A stretch of DNA of 64,000 bases from the NCBI RefSeq assembly GCF_003672135.1, contig NC_039515.1:10478001-10542000 (forward strand), read 5' to 3'. Numbering within the stretch: the first letter of the stretch is position 1; each line of letters begins with the position of its first letter. The notes under the pieces are model-generated. The model saw only the letters and a list, made by a program, of their open reading frames with translations, was not told the origin of the DNA and made no database searches. Origin of the DNA: Ooceraea biroi (lineage: Eukaryota > Arthropoda > Insecta > Hymenoptera > Formicidae). Shown here in pieces: positions 38,501 to 52,146 of this stretch. Made by a program: the position numbers and the translations under genes.

Positions 38501-41500
38501 ATATGTACATATGTCGAGCAGTTTTATTGCACTCGCTCCCTGTGGTCAAACCAAACATTATTCTTATTCTTATTGTAGATTCTTATTGGATAAACTAAAA
38601 GAAATCTAGGAATAAATATTCCCTCCCCCCAGGAATATTCAGATAATCGTATGCGACAGTCAATAGGGAAACTTCAGAATCGACATTTTATAAGAGTATC
38701 TACTACGTCGTACGCAGTAAAACATTGTGCGTCCATATGTTAACATTTTCTTGTGTTGTGTTTTGATTACTACTTCAATGTAAAATTCAACAGATACGTT
38801 ATTATTTTTATGTTACATTTATGTCAACTTTATAACTTAACGCTGTGTATATATCTCTAGAAATGGAATATTATTTTGAGTGCTTTTAATTATTTTAAAC
38901 AATCAACATGTCTCAAAGTCAAATGTTCTATCAACATTTCTGACGAGTTATTATAATTACTCTTCCATGTAGTTGTTAATTAATTTGTACGTTATCTTTA
39001 CATCACACTTAAAGTCACAATAACAAAAATAAAAGTAAAGTATTGTGTTAATTACTTAACATTTCTAGTTTGTTAATAAGTAACACACGACGAATGAGTT
39101 TTAACTTAAAATTCAGAGTGAACTTTCTGGGACATGCAAAAAATGTTAAACCTACCATTTTATTACCATTTTTACCATTTTATTTTTTATCGTATCTACT
39201 ATGAAATATAAATTAATTAAATCAACAGAAAGGGAAATATTACATTCTCATATAACGAACATTTAATGGACATTTCGAAACGCGCGTATTGCCGGATGCG
39301 CTGATACCCGAGGTGCGCATCGAAGAATAACCGGCGGATGCGTACGCTGTAAGGGGAGGCGACCCTCAACGACCGGCGTCGTCTACCCTTCGAAAGTGGA
39401 AGCAGACGGGCGACGATGCTGGAGAACTGTCGGCCGGAAGACACCGCGATATGGCCGGTGTGATGTTTCGAATGGAAATGGATATTGATTTTCGTGGCTC
39501 GCGCGCGGCGCAAGCCGTGCCGGAAACGAGCCGCGCTCTCCGGGAAGAGGCAGCAGGCGTTGTCTTCGCGAGCTCTTTGCTCGGGGCGGCACGGAGCGGA
39601 TCGAACGATAAGGGCGTGTTAAAGCAACAGGCTGCTCGCGAGTGCACCATCGCCCGTCAAGTTCCGAGCAAGAGGATCTTCGGAACTCGGTTAAGGAGAT
39701 TTTTCGGTCGCAACTTAAGCGGACGCGCACTTTTGTTCTTCCGCGGCGGAAAGGGTCGCGCGCGCGGAAGCTCCCTCTTTACCCGCATCCCCGCGCGGGG
39801 TTTACTCTTTTTTCGTCTTCCGCAACAAAACGGTTGCGCAAGTTGCTACGTGAGGGTAGATACGTTCCGACGATTACGTTCACGTAGTTTAAAATGTTAT
39901 TTTTAAGGAAGACTGTGCAGTTTTCTCCGGTGACTTTTTCCTTTATCTGAGGAAAAAGAAGAAGAGCTGCGGTTTTGTAAATTGTTGGATTGTCGATGAT
40001 GTATGTCGGGCACGCGAGAAATATTTTTGCAACTTTTCTTGATAAAGTGACAAAAAGAATACTGACTTTGATTTTTCGGAAATTATACTTTAATCATTGT
40101 GCATATTGTGGATAGTGGTGGAAATATATATACCTGAATAACATTCTTACGGTACATTAGTCTTTTTTGCAAATTTCTGTCTCTTCGTAGAGTAATAAAG
40201 AAGGTTATAATAAAGCTTGGATTTTAAATTAACTTTATTACTTAGAAACTTGTTTTCTCGAAATGAGGGAGACACTTATATCGGCGCTTCGCCTGAGGGG
40301 TCAATTATTTCATTCCCGTATGAAAAATATTGGAACGAGACGCATGCTACACCAATATCTCCGTTTTTTAATTAATAAAGTAAAGTGAGTTAATTGAGAC
40401 CATCAGATAAATGAAACGACGCAACGGCGAGCAATGTATTTTTCTATAATGAGAAATTAATAGTTATTACATGATTATTAAAAACAATTACTTACTTTAT
40501 TTATTTTTTGTTATTAAAAAGCAATTAAACTGTTTTACATCAGCAGATTGTTTTACGCAGCCAAAAAACTCGATTATTTATTTTAACTTACACGCTTAGT
40601 GAACATATCGAGACAAATTTTCGGGACAAGAACTGCACGACTGTCACGGCTCGACTCGACTTTGTATGCAGCCTCCGAACATTTACGTCTATTCAATGAC
40701 GATTTGCGTAATTTAAGTTTCCACGTAAGCGCACGCTTCCCTCCTGCCAATTCGACCGTCGCCCAACTACCTTCTGGCCGCAATTCAGTTTGTCCTCGTA
40801 CGAATAAAAAGAACGAGCTGCATTTTACGTAGAATTCCCCTCCCTACAATCCCCGAACGCGCATCTTAAACTGATTTCGAAGCTCGAGAGATAACAGAAA
40901 ACCGCATCTTGCAGTGGACTAATAAACGTTCTCGAATGACGATCTAATACTGCAACTCGAATAAACGAATCAAATGAACATTACGCTTGCAGGATGATTC
41001 TCCCTCTCACCGATCCATCCCCCTCAGCGATGATCGACAGTTAATCTCGCTGGTTGCACCCGTTGCAACATTTATTATGCATTTATTCCCCACATCGGTG
41101 GAATCGACCGGAGGGGGCGCCACGGGAGAGGCATCCTGCATCCGCCGAAATTCGAGGGCGTGAGAAAAATCCCGGACGAGGAGGCAGAGATACTCGCGGG
41201 AGCGTGATGTGCACGCTTAGGCGAAAACTTAAATTACGCGAGTCGTTATTGAATGGATGCGCGCGCGTCCGGTAACGGCGAATAAGGCCGAATCGGAGCA
41301 TAAAGACTGTTACTGCTACTTGGCTGTTACACTGAAATCGCTCGTCCTCGATCCACGCCAATTTCTTCGACTTTAAACACCGAGCGTAACGATCGCGGGA
41401 GGGAGGGGCTGGAGGGACCAGCCATCGAAACGCAGTCAGTTTGATGGACGAAAATTCGAACGATCGCGAAAATCGCCGATCCTTGGCATCCCGCCCTTTT

Positions 41501-41689
41501 CGTTCGATCGACTTTAGCTTCTCTCTCTCTTCCTCTTTCTCCTTCTGCCTCCCCTTCCCTCCGCTTGTCTCTCCGTGTGCTTGCTCGAATCCCTTTCGGC
41601 TTCTTGCACCACGATTTCCAGCTCCAATTTCGCATCGATGGAAGCGCGTCCGATCCTCGATGCTTGGAAGCTCGTCTCTCCCTCCTCCC

Positions 41690-41710
41690 CTCTCTCTCTC
41701 TCTCTCTCTC
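41690..41710. repeat. (TC)n microsatellite
   Basis: TC run inside a longer pyrimidine-rich stretch (about 41515-41710). Similar short CT/GA runs occur at 2289-2308, 6577-6594, 10717-10732 and 63525-63541. Confidence 0.95.
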
Positions 41711-44700
41711 GCTCAATCTGCAGTCGATTTTCTCGTGCATCGACCCAATTTCCCAGACCAGTACGGGCAATTTAACACGGGTCTTCCCTCCACTTCGCCA
41801 TGCCAGATTGGCGGAAGACCACTTTTTCAGTGCCTATCGTGGGATAAGGGTCAGAACCGATTTTTAAGAGGGCCGCAGAACGCCGGTCCTGCGGACCGTT
41901 ACCGTAATCGAGGGGGCAGCTAAACGAGACCTCGAGACAAAATTCTTTTTCGGCTAGGCTAGGCTAGTTGGAACAAGTACGGCGGTGGCTTGCAACGTGA
42001 GGGCAATACATATAACTCCAAGTCCCAATCTTGCTCCGTGAATATCATTCTTCGGACGCGAAACGAATGTAAAAGGATATACGGTTCTCCGCATGTTTCC
42101 TCTGGAAAAACCAAAAGTATTCCCGGGAAATTGATATCTTTAAATTTTTATTCTCGACACGCATGTAACTCGTTCTTCCTCCGACAAAACTGTCAATTAA
42201 TTCAATACACGTCGCGAGGCGCATAAAATCAAGTGTCTTTCCTGTTCAATCAGCACGCTGCCGAAAAACGGGTATTTCTATTGATATTGCGTACCCTTCG
42301 ATACATCTGTCGCACATGAGAACATTTTTGTAGTCTACCGCGTGACATAATTTCAAGTAACCGATCTGACTGGTTGCTCCAGCAACGCGAGCGCGCCGCT
42401 GGTGTGAGCTTCACGCGCGTGCAATTTCAGTGACACTCGTATGGCGCGTGTATATTTGCGAACTGAGGCAGCAGCCCTCCATCCCTCTCTCTCTCTCCTT
42501 TCCCCTCCCTCCCACCCTACCAGATGCCCGTTCCGTTGGTCGAATTACCATATTCCGTTGCCTGCCGGTGCGCTACCACGTTCTCTCTCTCGTGGGTTTG
42601 GCCCAGATTCCGCTCCTCGCTACTTAATAAACAGGGCCTTTACTGTCGCGCGCGTGCAACGCAGTCGCCGCACTTGAATCCAGTTATCTTTTATTGCAGA
42701 TTCCACCCCCGCGCTCAATTCCCAACCCTCCGTCGGTCGTTCACCAGCCCTACAGCCCGCGATAGTCACCGGTAGTAGTCGCTCAACGTTCGGGTCTACT
42801 TTTACCCCGTTGTTGGGGATGAAATCAGATTTCATCCCGCGCGTTCTTTTTCTCGCGCGCGCGCACACTGCTGGCGTTCGTTAACGCGGAGCTGACGTTC
42901 GCGACGACGTTACATCAGCATCGACATTATTCATGCGGTAATCGGGTGGATATTGCGAGAGTGCCGTGGCACACAGGGGTTTAAGAGGACACAGCGTAAC
43001 AGGGGACGCATTCGCTTCCTGAGCGCGGTGCGTCGTGCCCGTTATCAGGTTTCGCGGATAAGGCTGGTGAACTTTGTTGCGAGCACTCGCGCGGTATCGA
43101 TCCCGGCGAGTTCCCGTACACGAATTAATAGATCCGCGGTATTTGTTCAGCGGAACCGGCGAGCCCATTCACGTAAGAGAAGTTAGTTTTCTGAATAGAA
43201 TTAGCATAATCCGCTCCTCTCTAAACACTCGGCGAGGATCCCCCGAGCGAGTCGTGTTTGGTGTCTTAACGAGTTACGGCCGATATTCATTTTGTGTTTT
43301 GGAACTTTGTCGTGAGCGACGTGTCACATGCTGGGGAACACGCGCGAATGAAATTTGCTCTTACGTTAATCAAAGAGCAAGTAGCGCAAATAGCTTTCGC
43401 CGACGACGGCGTCGTCGGGGATGGTAGCGTCTGATTGTTACTTATCCCCCATCAGCCTGCCTCCGCTGCAACTTATTAAAGAGCGCGTGTTACATTTATA
43501 ACGAGGGGGGAAAAAAAGGCTGTCGGATTGTACATGAGTGATGGTACACGACTCGGAGAATAGGAAGTCTCGGGCGTAATGGATAAAGCTTCAGGAAGTG
43601 AAGGGTCCGGCGGTAAGGGAGACGGAGCGCCGGGAGAGAAGATTTTTAAATCGAGCGAACCAATGTTGTTGATGATGCACGTCCCGCGCCAACATCCTCT
43701 GTGACAGCGGCATAGAGAGTGGGTCGAGGTAAAGCGAAGAACGTTTTATCCTCCATGCAATTGGACGACTCGTGGATCGTCGGGCCGAATGAATAGGAAA
43801 TCAGAGGAATGCCGGAGAAGCGTCGGGTATATACATGTTTTCATGTGCTCGCGAGGCATCCAGGATGCAGGAAATTTTAAAACAGCTGACAGACTCCAAT
43901 TTCGTAAAGGGATTTAAAGGATTGGAACGTATTTAATATTTACGAGCAACGAGATACATATTGATGCCACTTGCTAAAGTAATCATCTCACTAGAAACTA
44001 GACGCGAGATTGGAGCAACGAGACGCACGCGAAAGAAAAATGTAACCGCGAAAGAGAGGGGCTTTGCCGTGTAAAAGAGCCGTCTTCTAAAAAGCGTCAC
44101 GAAGAATGGGTCGAAGCAACACCTGCAGGCTGTGAAATATTACGGCTATTTATTCGGTTCTTTTTAAGAATATCCTCAACCGATGAATACTCGGCAAGAC
44201 CTCTCTTTCTCAGATCTTTCCGCGATATCAATTTACTTCTTCAGTATCTTGGCATACCGTGCCATGCCGTGCCTTCGTCTTGCACTCTTTCTGGCAAGAG
44301 GGAGTATCAATGCAACAAAACATTCCGCGGAAGATTAGAAATATATTGTTTCTCTCTTATGCGTGAGTTGGTTTCCTTGCTAGAATAAAGACCAAGCAAG
44401 AAACTTTCTCTTTCTTGATAGAACTTGATAGTTCCTGCCATTTATCGACAAATTGTGGAGCCCTTAGGACTCTGCTGTCGGTGGACTCCGTGCAGATAAG
44501 AACTTATAGAACTGCCGTCACTATCGGCAACTCTGTAGATATCTGGCACAAACCGATATTATACGGAGTTAGCAACACATATTGCGAATCCGCTCCACCT
44601 TACCTGAACGCAATCATTTTTTAACAAAATTTCTTCCTTCATATATAAAAGTTTGAAATGATGCGCGAAAGTAATTTAACGTATTCTCCTCCTCCGAGGG

Positions 44701-44851
44701 CCACTTTACAATAACGAATCAAAGAGGAAAATGTAGAGCACCGCGCGCCTGACGCGCAGCCGTATATATAATAAACTAATTCCGACATAATTTAAAGAAC
44801 TTTTTATACACTTTACTCAGGCTTCACGTTTCGAATTTGATTTGCTTCCAG

Positions 44852-44862
44852 GGTGAGGGGGC
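44852..44862 (+). other. 5' UTR remnant of the CUB/LDLa first coding exon
   Basis: A polypyrimidine-like stretch and acceptor TTTGCTTCCAG end at 44851, directly before GGTGAGGGGGC and the ATG at 44863. The coding exon is therefore spliced to an upstream leader exon. Confidence 0.65.
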
Positions 44863-47800
44863 ATGTTGGTGTGTCGGCGGTTGCTGCTGATCGCAGCCGC
44901 GATCGCGGCCTCGATCGAGGCTGGCTCGGCTAGTTACCACTCCGGCATCCCGTCGTCGGATTACTCCGGACACCCGGGTGGATACGCGGTTTACTCCGGC
45001 GCGACGTCACCCGAGTCCTCGCCGTCGTCGAGCCCGTCGACGACTGGTCCAATACCGGTGCTCGTCGCCAGGAATACCGAGCCGCTCTGCCGACCGTCCG
45101 AGTTCCAATGCGGTGCCACCGGACATTGCGTCGCGCAGGACAAATATTGCGACGGCGAGAATGACTGCGACGACAAGTCCGACGAGCCGAGATATTGCAC
45201 CCGTGAGTACGAAGGGATGCGGAGACGTCGAATGAAGCGAAGCGATGCGACGCGTCGTGACGCACCGTGCCGAATCGATACGTCGACGTCTCTCGGAGGC
45301 GGCTTTTATTGGCGCTTAACCAGAAAATCATCAATCAATTACTTCCCGCGAGCGATCATTCCCTCGAGGAGGGATATGCTACTGTATCGCATATCAAATG
45401 TCAGATCCCTGCACGTATGCGTGATTGCTGAATGACGCAGTAGAGATCCACGCAAGGAGTAATTATCGTTCTCTCGCGTCTATTTGAAAATTCAAGAGTA
45501 AATGGTAAATTGTTAATTCTTCGTACTTCGGAATGTCTCTCCGTGAGACGCCGATGTGAAAAATAACGGGAGAGTGATTATGAACATTTCTGCAAAAGCG
45601 CAATCACACATCCACTTCACGTATATCCACGACAATAACAACGAATTACTGGGTACACATTAAACTAGAAGCGCAAAGTTTTCGCTCATTTGAGCGGATA
45701 ATGCTTCGGGCCAATAATTATTTAGCTGTGTATTATCATTTTAGCCCGATTCACGTCAAAACCAAAACTGTACCGCATCAGTTACTAAAACTTATCTGCG
45801 CCATATATGTATATACGTACATATTATTAATCCCCCATGCTTTCGACATGTGGCTCGCGTCAGTAAAACATTAAGCTATTTTTACATTAAACGTTAAATA
45901 ATCATCACGGGCTATATAAGTTATTTATGTTTATTATTGATATAATACTAATTATCACTGCAAACGCGAAATTTAATCAATTTATGTTGCTCAAATACAA
46001 TTATACCGTATAAATATTGTATGTATTTTGGTGTCTCTGAATTTTTAATTTACACTAATATACACGATACGTTCTGATAAAATCGTGACATATGTAATAG
46101 TGAGAATTCGTTATAACATTCATGATTCAATTTCTTTATGAAATTTCAGAATGCATATGAAAATACGTGGAGATCTAAATGAGCTAATTATGTAAAGTTA
46201 TTATTTGCTCTCTGTGCTGAGAAATATAGATATTACAAAATACGAGAGGCATTGCAAAATCCTTATTAGACCACATTATTAATTTCTAAATGCTCGTGCT
46301 GATGCGCTCTCGTGAAGTATATTAAGCTATCTAAGCCACATTATCAGAATACAATAAATATTATATAAAAATTATTTGCTAATTGTTTGCTTTGAAAATT
46401 AATTTTTTGCTCGAATTTTCATATAACATTTATTGTGTTCTGATAATGTGGCTTAGATAGCTTAATACCTTAATATATCTGCTCCCGTGTGCCAGTGTTA
46501 GTTTCTTCAAACGACGGCTGTTGCCTAAAAAGAAAAATGTACGAATGAATAACAAAGATGTGCAAATATAACAAAATGAGATCGACAAGCTCAGCGTGAG
46601 TACGAATGCTCATAAATGTCTGAACGTGTAGATTACACGAGCCGCGTGCTCTAGTTAGGTCCGTATTTTATAAAATGATATTTTATCACGCCGTGTTATA
46701 ATCCGGAATAATTTTATCCACATCCGAGGATTTATCTGCCGTGCATAATAATTGCGCAATAAAAACACTCCGGTCTGCTGGCGGATCTTCTGCGGCTTAA
46801 CGCACGAAACGCGCGTCCGAAAATAGTTCACGAGTTCACATTTTGCTTGAAATAGCAGTTTATCTCGTCACCGCATATAAATCCATCCCGGGTATTGATA
46901 TACCCCGAAAGTTATTTTTCACACGCGGTCGTAACGCGATGGAGGCATTTCAGTGCAATCAGACGCGCTTAGACGCGGAAACTTTCTTGGCCCAGCGCTG
47001 TCCCATCGTTTCGCATTATACACCTTGCCCCCACGCGATAAATGATTGCACGATAAAAACATTTCAGCTTGCAACCGGACGTTGTACGGTGACGTCGGTC
47101 GGACCTACAGAGTGGAGATCCGCCGGCCAAGGGAGGATCGACTGCCATTCTTGTGTCACCTCAACTTCACTGCCGCCGGGGCCGATCTCGGGGATCTAGT
47201 TCAGGTTGGACGTAGGAATGATGTAGTTGTAGAAAATAATGCTGACTGGTGCCCAGCCAGCGTGGGAGTCTGTCACGGAGCAGACAGCGCCCCACCGGAT
47301 AATAATTTATATCCCCGGCTTTTATGATTCTTATCACGTTTATTGGCGAAATTAAACCAGCCTCCGCGTGCTGAGTAAACATCGCCGTCGCGGAATACGC
47401 TTACTCCGCGAAACCTTGATCGCGAGTTTCCGTTTCAGGTTTTTTTCGTCAAACGTGTTCTTCATCTCGCGTGTGATATTGACATATCGATTGTTGTGGT
47501 CTTCCGTTGTGCGGTAGCAAGATAATGCAGTCTCGCATTAATAAATCACGTAACAATGTGAATAACGAAGACGTGTGCAATATGGCGCAAAAATATTTAT
47601 CTGGGCATCGTAACTCTTTTGAAAATCGATATTGCAAATTATTTCAGAATCCAAAGGCGTTTCTCGAGCTTAATTTATGGAGGATAACAATATTTCTTTA
47701 TGTTATAATATTTATTATACAATAATTCTTCACTCACAAAACTTTCTGCTGTCGTGATTTATTTTGTTTACAAGTCGAAGTACAATGTTGTACGGCATAA

Positions 47801-50800
47801 TTAACGACGTTATAATAGAAATATTTGCTTTTATCGCGAAAGTCAGTAATAACTCTGGCCCAACTTTTATCTTCAGTTTTATTTCCAACAAAAACGTTAG
47901 CCGGTTGAGCACGCGGATATTCGCTGGCTCATAACTTTTAGAATAATGCCCCTGGTGTTACAGCTAACTTTTGATACCTTCACGGTCGGCCGCTTTCTAT
48001 CCTTTACGTCGGAAGGATGTCCAGATGGTTTCATGACTATTCGCGAGGAAGGTCGCCCTGCGACGGGAGGACAATGGTGTGGCAGCGCGTGGGGCTACAC
48101 CGTTTATTACAGCGAAACTCCTTCCATCAATCTGACTTTATATTTACTACGTTTATCAGAGCAGGTAAGAAATTGCGTTAGCTCGGGAGAATACGCGTTC
48201 TGATTCCCCGCAATTTCGTCGCGGCGATATGGAATTCGCGCATTTATACTTTTATGGAAGTTGTTCCAGAACGGGATTTTCACTCGAGTGAAGCCAGCAA
48301 GCGGTTGAAGCTATTTCCTTCTTTGAGAAATTTTTCAGACAGGCGTCTTTGTTCAATCCCTCAAAATTAAAGAAAATCAAAGATATAATTTATCGTTGAT
48401 TTGCGGAAAGAAATTATCATTATATAACAAACAGATAAAGAAAGAGTTGCCTGCCATAGCAATTCGCTATGGCGACGATGAGCGACGATTCCGAGGAAAG
48501 TTCTACCAGCGAAAGTACGGTTGATGGGGAACAAAGCGGCGCGTTACAGGCTCACGGCACGATCCTCGACAATTTTTCTGTCTCAGGGTATCGGCTACAA
48601 CTTCGACTTCAAACTGTCGTACAAGTTCCTGAGGCGGAGCGAGGCGCATCTCAGATACGGCAACAGCAGCATGTCCACCTGGCGCGGCGAGCTGGTGAAC
48701 GGCACGTATTGCGATCGCGTCCTCACCAAATGCGATACTAGAGCTTGCCGGCTGCAGTCGCCGAATTATCCCGGAGTTTACCCCAGGAATGTCACTTGCT
48801 ACTATCGGGTGGAGCAAAACCGCGCGCCAGTGGGTCATCGGGCTCTACTTGCCGTTAGTCAACGGAACAGTCACAAGATACACATTAAGGACCAGGTCGT
48901 GAAGTACGACAGAAGCCAGCGTGTGCTCAGGTGAAAATTTATCGTTGACATTAAAAGGAATTTGTAATAAACGTTCCCGTTTATTATAACATATAATACG
49001 TATTGAATATTGGATTATCGCTTCATCGATATTGATTTCACTGTATTTAATGCATACGATTGCAATAGAAACTGTTGACGCTGGTATTACGGGATATTAC
49101 TTCTTTACAATAGTAGAGTAAGATCCCGAAAATACGGTCGGACATGTAGCGTAACAAATGCGGATAACAGATGTAAATGTAAATAACAGGGAATGCATCT
49201 CCAAGTAAAATTTGCGTGTTTCTCAAGGGTGTGGGATCAGTGCAACGTCGTACAAGATTATTTGACGGTATACGACGGAGGTTCAACCTCAGACCGAGTG
49301 CTCGTAAGGCTGTGCGGTGGAGATGCGGTGCCAGACATCGTCAGTAGTCACAATACGATGTTGTTGGAGTTTCATACATCCCCGTATGACAATCCATTTC
49401 ATCCAGTCCCGCTGTCTTTCTTACCAGGATTTGAACTTGAAGTTCAGGTATAACTCTTTTAAATATTGTTAACATATCTTTTGCAGAATCATTACACGTA
49501 CGTTGTCACACATTTGTCATAAATAAAATAAAATTTGCAAGAAAATCGCAAATTCGAAAATAATATTTTTCTTCATTACGCGTTATGTATTTGTGTGTGT
49601 ACAGGTGATTTTTGTCGATGAGAAGTCACGGAGTTTTGTAAAGGAAAATGACAACTGCGATTTTTATATATCCGGTGACGAGAATTCATCGGGCATACTG
49701 GAAAACCCGAAGCACTCGTTACCGCCAAACACCACCTGCCGTTATCACTTCCAAGGAAAGCTCAATGAAATCGTTTGGTTATCGTTTATTAAATATTACG
49801 CCGCCAGCGTGGAAGCTGCTGCGAATATTGACACTGCCGCTGACTGCAACGCGAAACTTCTGATATGGGACGGCGACATCACGGTGGATAAACTCACCGC
49901 TAGCCGAAAAGTACGTGCTGAACCGTGTCTCGCGCAAAACCTATTATTTTAACAGCGTAACACAAACTCAATAAATTAAGAGAGAGTACCTTGTTTCTAC
50001 AAACAAACCGCGCGTGATGCAGTTTGTAATAATCAGTTGAAAAGTCTTTCCTAAATACAATATGCAAAGAGATATATACAACTATCCCGATAACAAACCC
50101 ATCATAGATGCTTTAAATTAACGTTTACGTTACGCGATACAAAGCCATATCAGAATTATTGTCTCAAGTTACGTCGAGATAGCACAATATTTTCTGCTTG
50201 AATACCAACCGGTGCTATAATTTTGCAGAATGTTACGCTGATGGGACAGTTCTGCAAGGACGATATACCGCGACTCTGCGACCACAGTCTGCTGCGCAAC
50301 AGCAGCCGTCACACGCGGCCGTGCAGCCTCGCAGAGAGCTACGTGTCGACCGGTCGCGATCTCACCCTGGAGCACATACTACGTCAGGGTAGCGCGCTCT
50401 ACCCCATAAGCTTCGTGTTGCGTTACGAGTTCGTGCACGAGGCGATTTCGTGTAACCACGTGTTCGCGTCATCATCGTCGGTCTCATCCACGTCTTCCAC
50501 GTCGTCCCTGTCGTCGTCCTCTTCCTCCAACGCCGGCCGATTTGCCTCACCAAAGAGCGTGTTCCTCTACGGGCGCGGCGGGGCGCAGAATCTCAGCTGC
50601 GTGTACAGATTCGAGGCTGAGCCCGAGCATAGGATAGAACTGTCCTTCATCCGGGCCTCCTTCGGTCGCAAGATCTGCACGTCTTACGTTGACCCATTGG
50701 TGAATCGATGGACGTGCGATCGGCGTATGGCGGATGTGAAAAAGTTCGGCATGGCAGACCTGATTGTCGCTGAATATCCTTGGCAAGGGGTCGAACTTGT

Positions 50801-52146
50801 ACGTATGACAAAATCTTTCTTTCTTTTGTCATCAAGAAAAGATGAATATAGGTAGATCAACAGTTTGCTTTTCAAATATTGCAGATATTTTCGAAAAACA
50901 TTATAATTTTCTATTTCTAGACTCGCGACTGCCTGTGCTCAAACGTGAGCGAGAGAATCGTCGTGCGGACTCTGACGTCGAACGTAGTGGAGGTCCGGTT
51001 CAATGTCGTGCTCATGAACGTCACTCAGGATTACCGGGATTTCTTCTTCGAGGGCGAATACCGTTTCGTGCCGGTGAGCGCGGAGTCGAACGAGCACGGA
51101 TGCTCGACGAGGCTGGAGGAGCGTCGGCTGCGTGGTACCAGCGGCGAGATCTCCCTCAGAAGTCCTCAGTTGCCACAAGTGATACCCGGCGTGGCCGCAG
51201 TGGAGGAGATCCTGACGAACATGGAAGACATGACGGCTACGCAGTGCGTGAACGAGCCGTGGCTGATCGAGCCCGAGGACGCTCGCATCAACTTCCTGTA
51301 CTTGAGAACCGCCGGCTACAGCATCACCCTGGACAACGTTGAGGAATGCACGACTCGGAACCGAATCGTCGTCTACTCGGCCGCGAACACGAAGGAACGC
51401 AGCGTCATCTGTCCGGAGGGTGGCGTCGACACGGCCAGAACTGTCGACTTCTTCTCCGGTGGCTGGAACTATAGCGCCGTGAACGCGAGCGTGGCGATGG
51501 CGCAACACTCCCGCAGCTTCGTCGTGGAGTTCCTGCAGAGAGAACCCGGCTTCTACGCCGTCACGTGGATCGCGATCTCCAAGCGCTCGCCAACCCCGAC
51601 GAACGTGGGCACCAATGCGTTCGCCATATTGCCCACGGAGGATTGCCCCTACAGGTTTGTATCTCATATACAATTTTCCTCTCTTTGAACAGTTTAATTA
51701 CTCGAAAAGTGACGTGAAGAATTGTCCTTCCGTCGAATGAAATCGATGAATTTTATTTCTTTCTTATCAGATGCCCAGAGATCCAGGCGTGCATCAGTTC
51801 AGTTCTGTGGTGCGACGGGGTGCGCCACTGTCCCTCGGGCTTCGACGAGGAGGAGGCCAATTGCTCGTACCGCTTCGGCGTGACATTGCTCTACGTTGCT
51901 GTGGGCGCCGGTGCTCTGGGTATATTCCTGATTCTCCTGCTGGCTACCGGCTGCCTCAAGTACTGCCTGTACCGGCACAAGGCGCGCAAGAAGAAAAAGA
52001 ACGTCGCCCTGAACGTAAATCATCTCCACGTGAATCACACCCATCACAACAACGGCTTGACCGGTAGCCGACTGAGCGGCCGCTACAACCTAGCCACTCC
52101 GCAGGAGATGTACCTGGAGAATTACGGGAAGGACAGTATTTGTTGA
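44863..52146 (+). CDS. CUB and LDLa domain single-pass membrane protein, 9 coding exons
   Basis: Coding exons: 44863-45202, 47068-47204, 47964-48164, 48587-48930, 49228-49447, 49605-49910, 50229-50798, 50921-51654, 51771-52146. All introns are GT-AG and all phases agree, giving 1075 residues. Residues 1-23 are a signal peptide. A Ser/Pro/Gly-rich linker follows, then an LDL-receptor class A module at 75-112 with six cysteines and the acidic calcium box (DGENDCDDKSDE). CUB or CUB-like modules cover about 115-240 and 277-414 (with SPNYPGVYPRN and LTVYDGG), then about 428-590, 630-760 and 790-935. A Ser-run interrupts at 597-616. A second LDLa-like module lies at about 946-982, a membrane helix at about 987-1012, and a basic His/Asn-rich tail ends in DSIC. 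An acceptor at 44850-44851, 11 bases before the ATG, shows at least one upstream non-coding exon. The architecture resembles insect Culd (CUB and LDLa domain protein, known in Drosophila for photoreceptor endocytic trafficking). Orthology is inference, so no symbol is given. Confidence 0.93.
45203..47067 (+). other. First coding intron of the CUB/LDLa gene
   Basis: The donor GTGAGT at 45203 and the acceptor TTTCAG ending at 47067 define a phase-1 intron of 1865 bp. It is AT-rich in its middle and contains a hairpin repeat at 46319-46469. No coding exon is recognised inside. The joined codon restores a cysteine-rich continuation, CNRTLYGD. Confidence 0.85.
46319..46469. repeat. Short foldback element (MITE-like) in an intron
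   Basis: An inverted repeat of about 50 bp (left arm near 46319-46372, right arm near 46416-46469) is separated by about 43 bp. Both arms begin TATTAAGCTATCTAAGCCAC when read inward and differ at only a few positions. It carries no open frame. The form fits a tiny non-autonomous terminal-inverted-repeat element, but the family is not recognised. Confidence 0.7.

Larger units (their letters stand above)
23275..44851. other. Long gene-poor region, possibly part 5' UTR intron
   Basis: Holds the CT array, solo terminus, AT tandem and CpG-rich islands (about 25.8-26.4, 32.0-32.8, 33.8-34.4, 37.5-38.2 and 42.3-43.4 kb). Since the CUB/LDLa gene has an upstream non-coding exon, one or more islands may hold its promoter; which one is unknown. 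No coding exon could be supported. Confidence 0.5.
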
